Part shown: positions 12,992 to 14,408 of the stretch, one piece after another | Position numbering within the stretch: position 1 is the stretch's first letter | Layout of the letters: each line of letters begins with the position of its first letter | NCBI GenBank assembly: GCA_023142215.1 | Contig: JAGLJW010000023.1 | Span: 1 to 14,408 of the forward strand | Direction of reading: 5' to 3' | Length of the DNA stretch: 14,408 nucleotides | Origin: Candidatus Parcubacteria bacterium | Lineage (GTDB): Bacteria; Patescibacteriota; Patescibacteriia; Patescibacteriales; UBA12075 | The notes under the pieces: generated by a model | Told to the model about the DNA's origin: nothing | Databases searched by the model: none | What the model saw: only the letters and a program-made list of their open reading frames with translations | Translations under genes and position numbers: made by a program

Positions 12992-13439
12992 AATATTCTT
13001 TCATTTCACTCTTCTCTATAATAACCATGGATGCATCATAAGGCATACAACCATTACGAGCTTTTTGCCAAGGTCTTTCACTATGTGTTAAAAGTTCCAA
13101 ATAGGAAACATCATATTTCCCATATATCTTCCAAATTTCATCAAGAAGTTTTTTATCGTCTAAAGTTAATTTTTTTAAATCTGTATCATCCTCAGCTATA
13201 TCAACATCAATCACAGATGAACCAAAATTTTTATACTCTTTATAAACTTCAGGTATTGCAGGGCCATGAACCCATGCTTGAAAATCTTCTTTAAATAATT
13301 GCTTATCTCGCAACACAAGACTCCATGCTTGAGAATAGTATAGTAATTTCTGTAATTTCTTATTTGTTAAATTCTTGTTGTCTGATTTTTTGTTTAAGAT
13401 TACAAAGTATTTGATTGTTGCTTTTAACTTTGGGGACAT
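12966..13439 (-). CDS. Panacea-domain (DUF4065, SocA-like) antitoxin
   Basis: A 157-residue single-domain protein. The Panacea signature is clear: LTNKKLQKLLYYSQAWSLVL (24-43), LFKEDFQAWVHGPAIPEVYK (48-67), the NFGSSVI segment, and LLTHSERPWQKARNG (116-130). The domain is known from SocA, the adaptor-type antitoxin of Caulobacter, and as the shared antitoxin domain of many toxin-antitoxin pairs with unrelated toxins. The protein would bind and neutralise the product of the next gene. It ends in five lysines, and the next gene overlaps this tail in another frame. The leader from the predicted start at about 13461 is 22 bases, with no Shine-Dalgarno. A dyad over the -10 box suggests autoregulation. 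The Panacea assignment is firm; the partner's nature is not. Confidence 0.88.
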   Translation of the reverse strand: MSPKLKATIKYFVILNKKSDNKNLTNKKLQKLLYYSQAWSLVLRDKQLFKEDFQAWVHGPAIPEVYKEYKNFGSSVIDVDIAEDDTDLKKLTLDDKKLLDEIWKIYGKYDVSYLELLTHSERPWQKARNGCMPYDASMVIIEKSEMKEYYEQKKKKK

Positions 13440-13460
13440 ATAATTATATGATTTTTAACA

Positions 13461-13496
13461 TTAAATGATTATATATTATTTAATAAAATTTATCAA
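13461..13496 (-). promoter_or_regulatory. Promoter with overlapping dyad for the Panacea gene pair
   Basis: On minus, TTGATA (13491-13496) and a perfect TATAAT (13468-13473) are exactly 17 bases apart. An imperfect inverted repeat, TTAAATGAT...ATTATTTAA (13461-13483), with eight of nine arm positions matching, covers the -10 box and predicted start. That is where a toxin-antitoxin autorepressor would bind. Confidence 0.7.
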
Positions 13497-13608
13497 CACT
13501 CTGTATATATCATACCATAAAATAATATTATTAAAAAAATTTTGATTTTTGATAAAATATGTTAAAATATATTTACATTAAAAAACACAGATTTAAAACT
13601 AAACGCAA

Positions 13609-14408
13609 ATGAAATATTTTTTTATTCTTGGTACAAATACTGCATTATCAATAGCTGAAATTTTTAGTTTTTTTGATAATATAATTTCATATAAATTACT
13701 CAATCAAGATGTTTTGCTTGTTGAATTTGAAAATGAAATTAATGCAAAAGAAATAATTAAAAAATTAGGTGGAACAATAAAAATTGGTGAGATATTTGAT
13801 GAAGTTAAAGGCAATGTTGAATATGATGATGTTGGGCATTTGTTTGACATTAAAAAAGGCGAAAAATATAAGTTTGGCATTTCTTGCTATACTCGTTTTA
13901 AAAAAATAAATCCAAAATTTCTAGCAATGGAAATAAAAAAATCTTTAAGTAAAGGAAAAAGTTCTGTACGTTGGGTAACAAGCAAAGAAAAAACTTTGTC
14001 TTCTGTTGTAGTTGAACAAAATAAATTAACTTCCAAAGGAATTGAATTAATTTTAATTGAAAATAAAAAAAATATTTTAATCGGAAAAACTTTGGCGGTT
14101 CAAGCCTTTAAAGATTTATCTTTTAGAGATTACAACCGACCAGCCCGTGATGATAAATCAGGAATGCTTCCTCCAAAACTTGCTCAAATAATGATTAATT
14201 TATCTCAAAAAAATATTAATCAAGATATGCGTTTGAATACATGTTTACTTGATCCTTTTTGCGGTTCTGGTACTGTCTTAACTGAAGCTATGCTTATGGG
14301 TTTTAATAACTTAATTGGCTCTGACATTTCCGAGAAAGCAACTAATGATACTAAAAAAAATATTGAATGGATTCAAAAACATTATAAATTATCTAACATA
14401 AACTACAG
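13609..14408 (+). CDS. Trm11-like tRNA (guanine-N2) methyltransferase, 3' end beyond window
   Basis: An open frame of 266 codons from ATG 13609 to the window edge with no stop. The N-terminal 150 residues resemble the THUMP-containing half of Trm11-type enzymes (KYFFILGTNTALSIAEIFSF at the start; VRWVTSKEKTLSS near 125-137). RDYNRPARDDKSGMLPPKLA (173-192) is a strong marker of Trm11/TrmG10-like enzymes. LLDPFCGSGTVLTEAM (213-228) is the S-adenosylmethionine-binding motif I, followed by NLIGSDIS, the acidic motif II. The catalytic (D/N)PP(Y/F) motif would lie beyond the window. The family methylates N2 of guanine 10 in tRNA; that target is inferred by family. The gene is divergent from the Panacea pair. 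A TTGATT (13542-13547) and TAAAAT (13563-13568) pair at 15-base spacing is a weak promoter candidate. Confidence 0.88.
   Translation, partial: MKYFFILGTNTALSIAEIFSFFDNIISYKLLNQDVLLVEFENEINAKEIIKKLGGTIKIGEIFDEVKGNVEYDDVGHLFDIKKGEKYKFGISCYTRFKKINPKFLAMEIKKSLSKGKSSVRWVTSKEKTLSSVVVEQNKLTSKGIELILIENKKNILIGKTLAVQAFKDLSFRDYNRPARDDKSGMLPPKLAQIMINLSQKNINQDMRLNTCLLDPFCGSGTVLTEAMLMGFNNLIGSDISEKATNDTKKNIEWIQKHYKLSNINY

Noticed and set aside
13521..13532. AATAATATTATT palindrome upstream of the methyltransferase gene
   Set aside because: An A/T-only 12-base palindrome is expected by chance in this composition; no other signal supports an operator.
1..14408. CRISPR array, tRNA, rRNA or insertion sequence
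   Set aside because: I looked for regularly spaced direct repeats, tRNA arm patterns and transposase motifs and saw none. The only mobile-like sequence is the short palindromic repeat family.

Overview
This is a very AT-rich bacterial chromosome segment read with the standard bacterial code: all recognisable genes are intact with TAA or TAG stops, and no internal TGA is needed. Trigger factor, NusA and a type II Mn-dependent pyrophosphatase give it a bacterial core. A Trm11-type tRNA guanine methyltransferase, a TrmB-type regulator and single-pass or exported proteins of unknown role, in a low-GC setting, fit a Candidate Phyla Radiation (Patescibacteria) lineage. That placement is inference from gene style; no ribosomal RNA is present to fix it.

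Layout. (1) Positions 1-3633, minus strand: a LabA-type NYN protein cut by the window edge, a 380-base gap holding one copy of a dispersed repeat, then a tight set transcribed as YacP-like NYN nuclease, membrane-anchored HKD/phospholipase D protein, and an unknown helical protein. (2) Positions 3748-6889, minus strand: a secreted C39-like cysteine peptidase of about 707 residues with beta-rich C-terminal modules and a strong terminator, preceded by a membrane-anchored cysteine-containing protein with its own promoter. The promoter moves that protein's start 42 bases inward. (3) Positions 7001-10864, minus strand: the housekeeping run nusA - ppaC - tig, with a consensus promoter, a 5'-end leader hairpin, a 33-bp inverted-repeat element between nusA and ppaC, and a long terminator after tig. 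(4) Positions 10921-12351: a TrmB-family regulator on minus with a near-perfect promoter, divergent from a plus-strand micro-operon of two small proteins (72 and 23 residues), each with a strong Shine-Dalgarno and closed by a strong terminator. (5) Positions 12414-13496, minus strand: a Panacea-domain (DUF4065/SocA) antitoxin gene overlapping or abutting a candidate toxin gene, with its own promoter, a dyad on the -10 box and a terminator. (6) From 13609, plus strand: the Trm11-like methyltransferase, running off the window.

Best candidates for something undescribed are the Panacea-linked gene pair, whose toxin partner I cannot assign to a known family, and the two-peptide micro-operon next to the TrmB regulator. 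The dispersed palindromic repeat and the C39 peptidase with a calcium-loop-like insertion are also worth following. Most housekeeping genes here lack a Shine-Dalgarno and start after AT-only leaders, whereas the secreted peptidase and both small proteins have strong ones.
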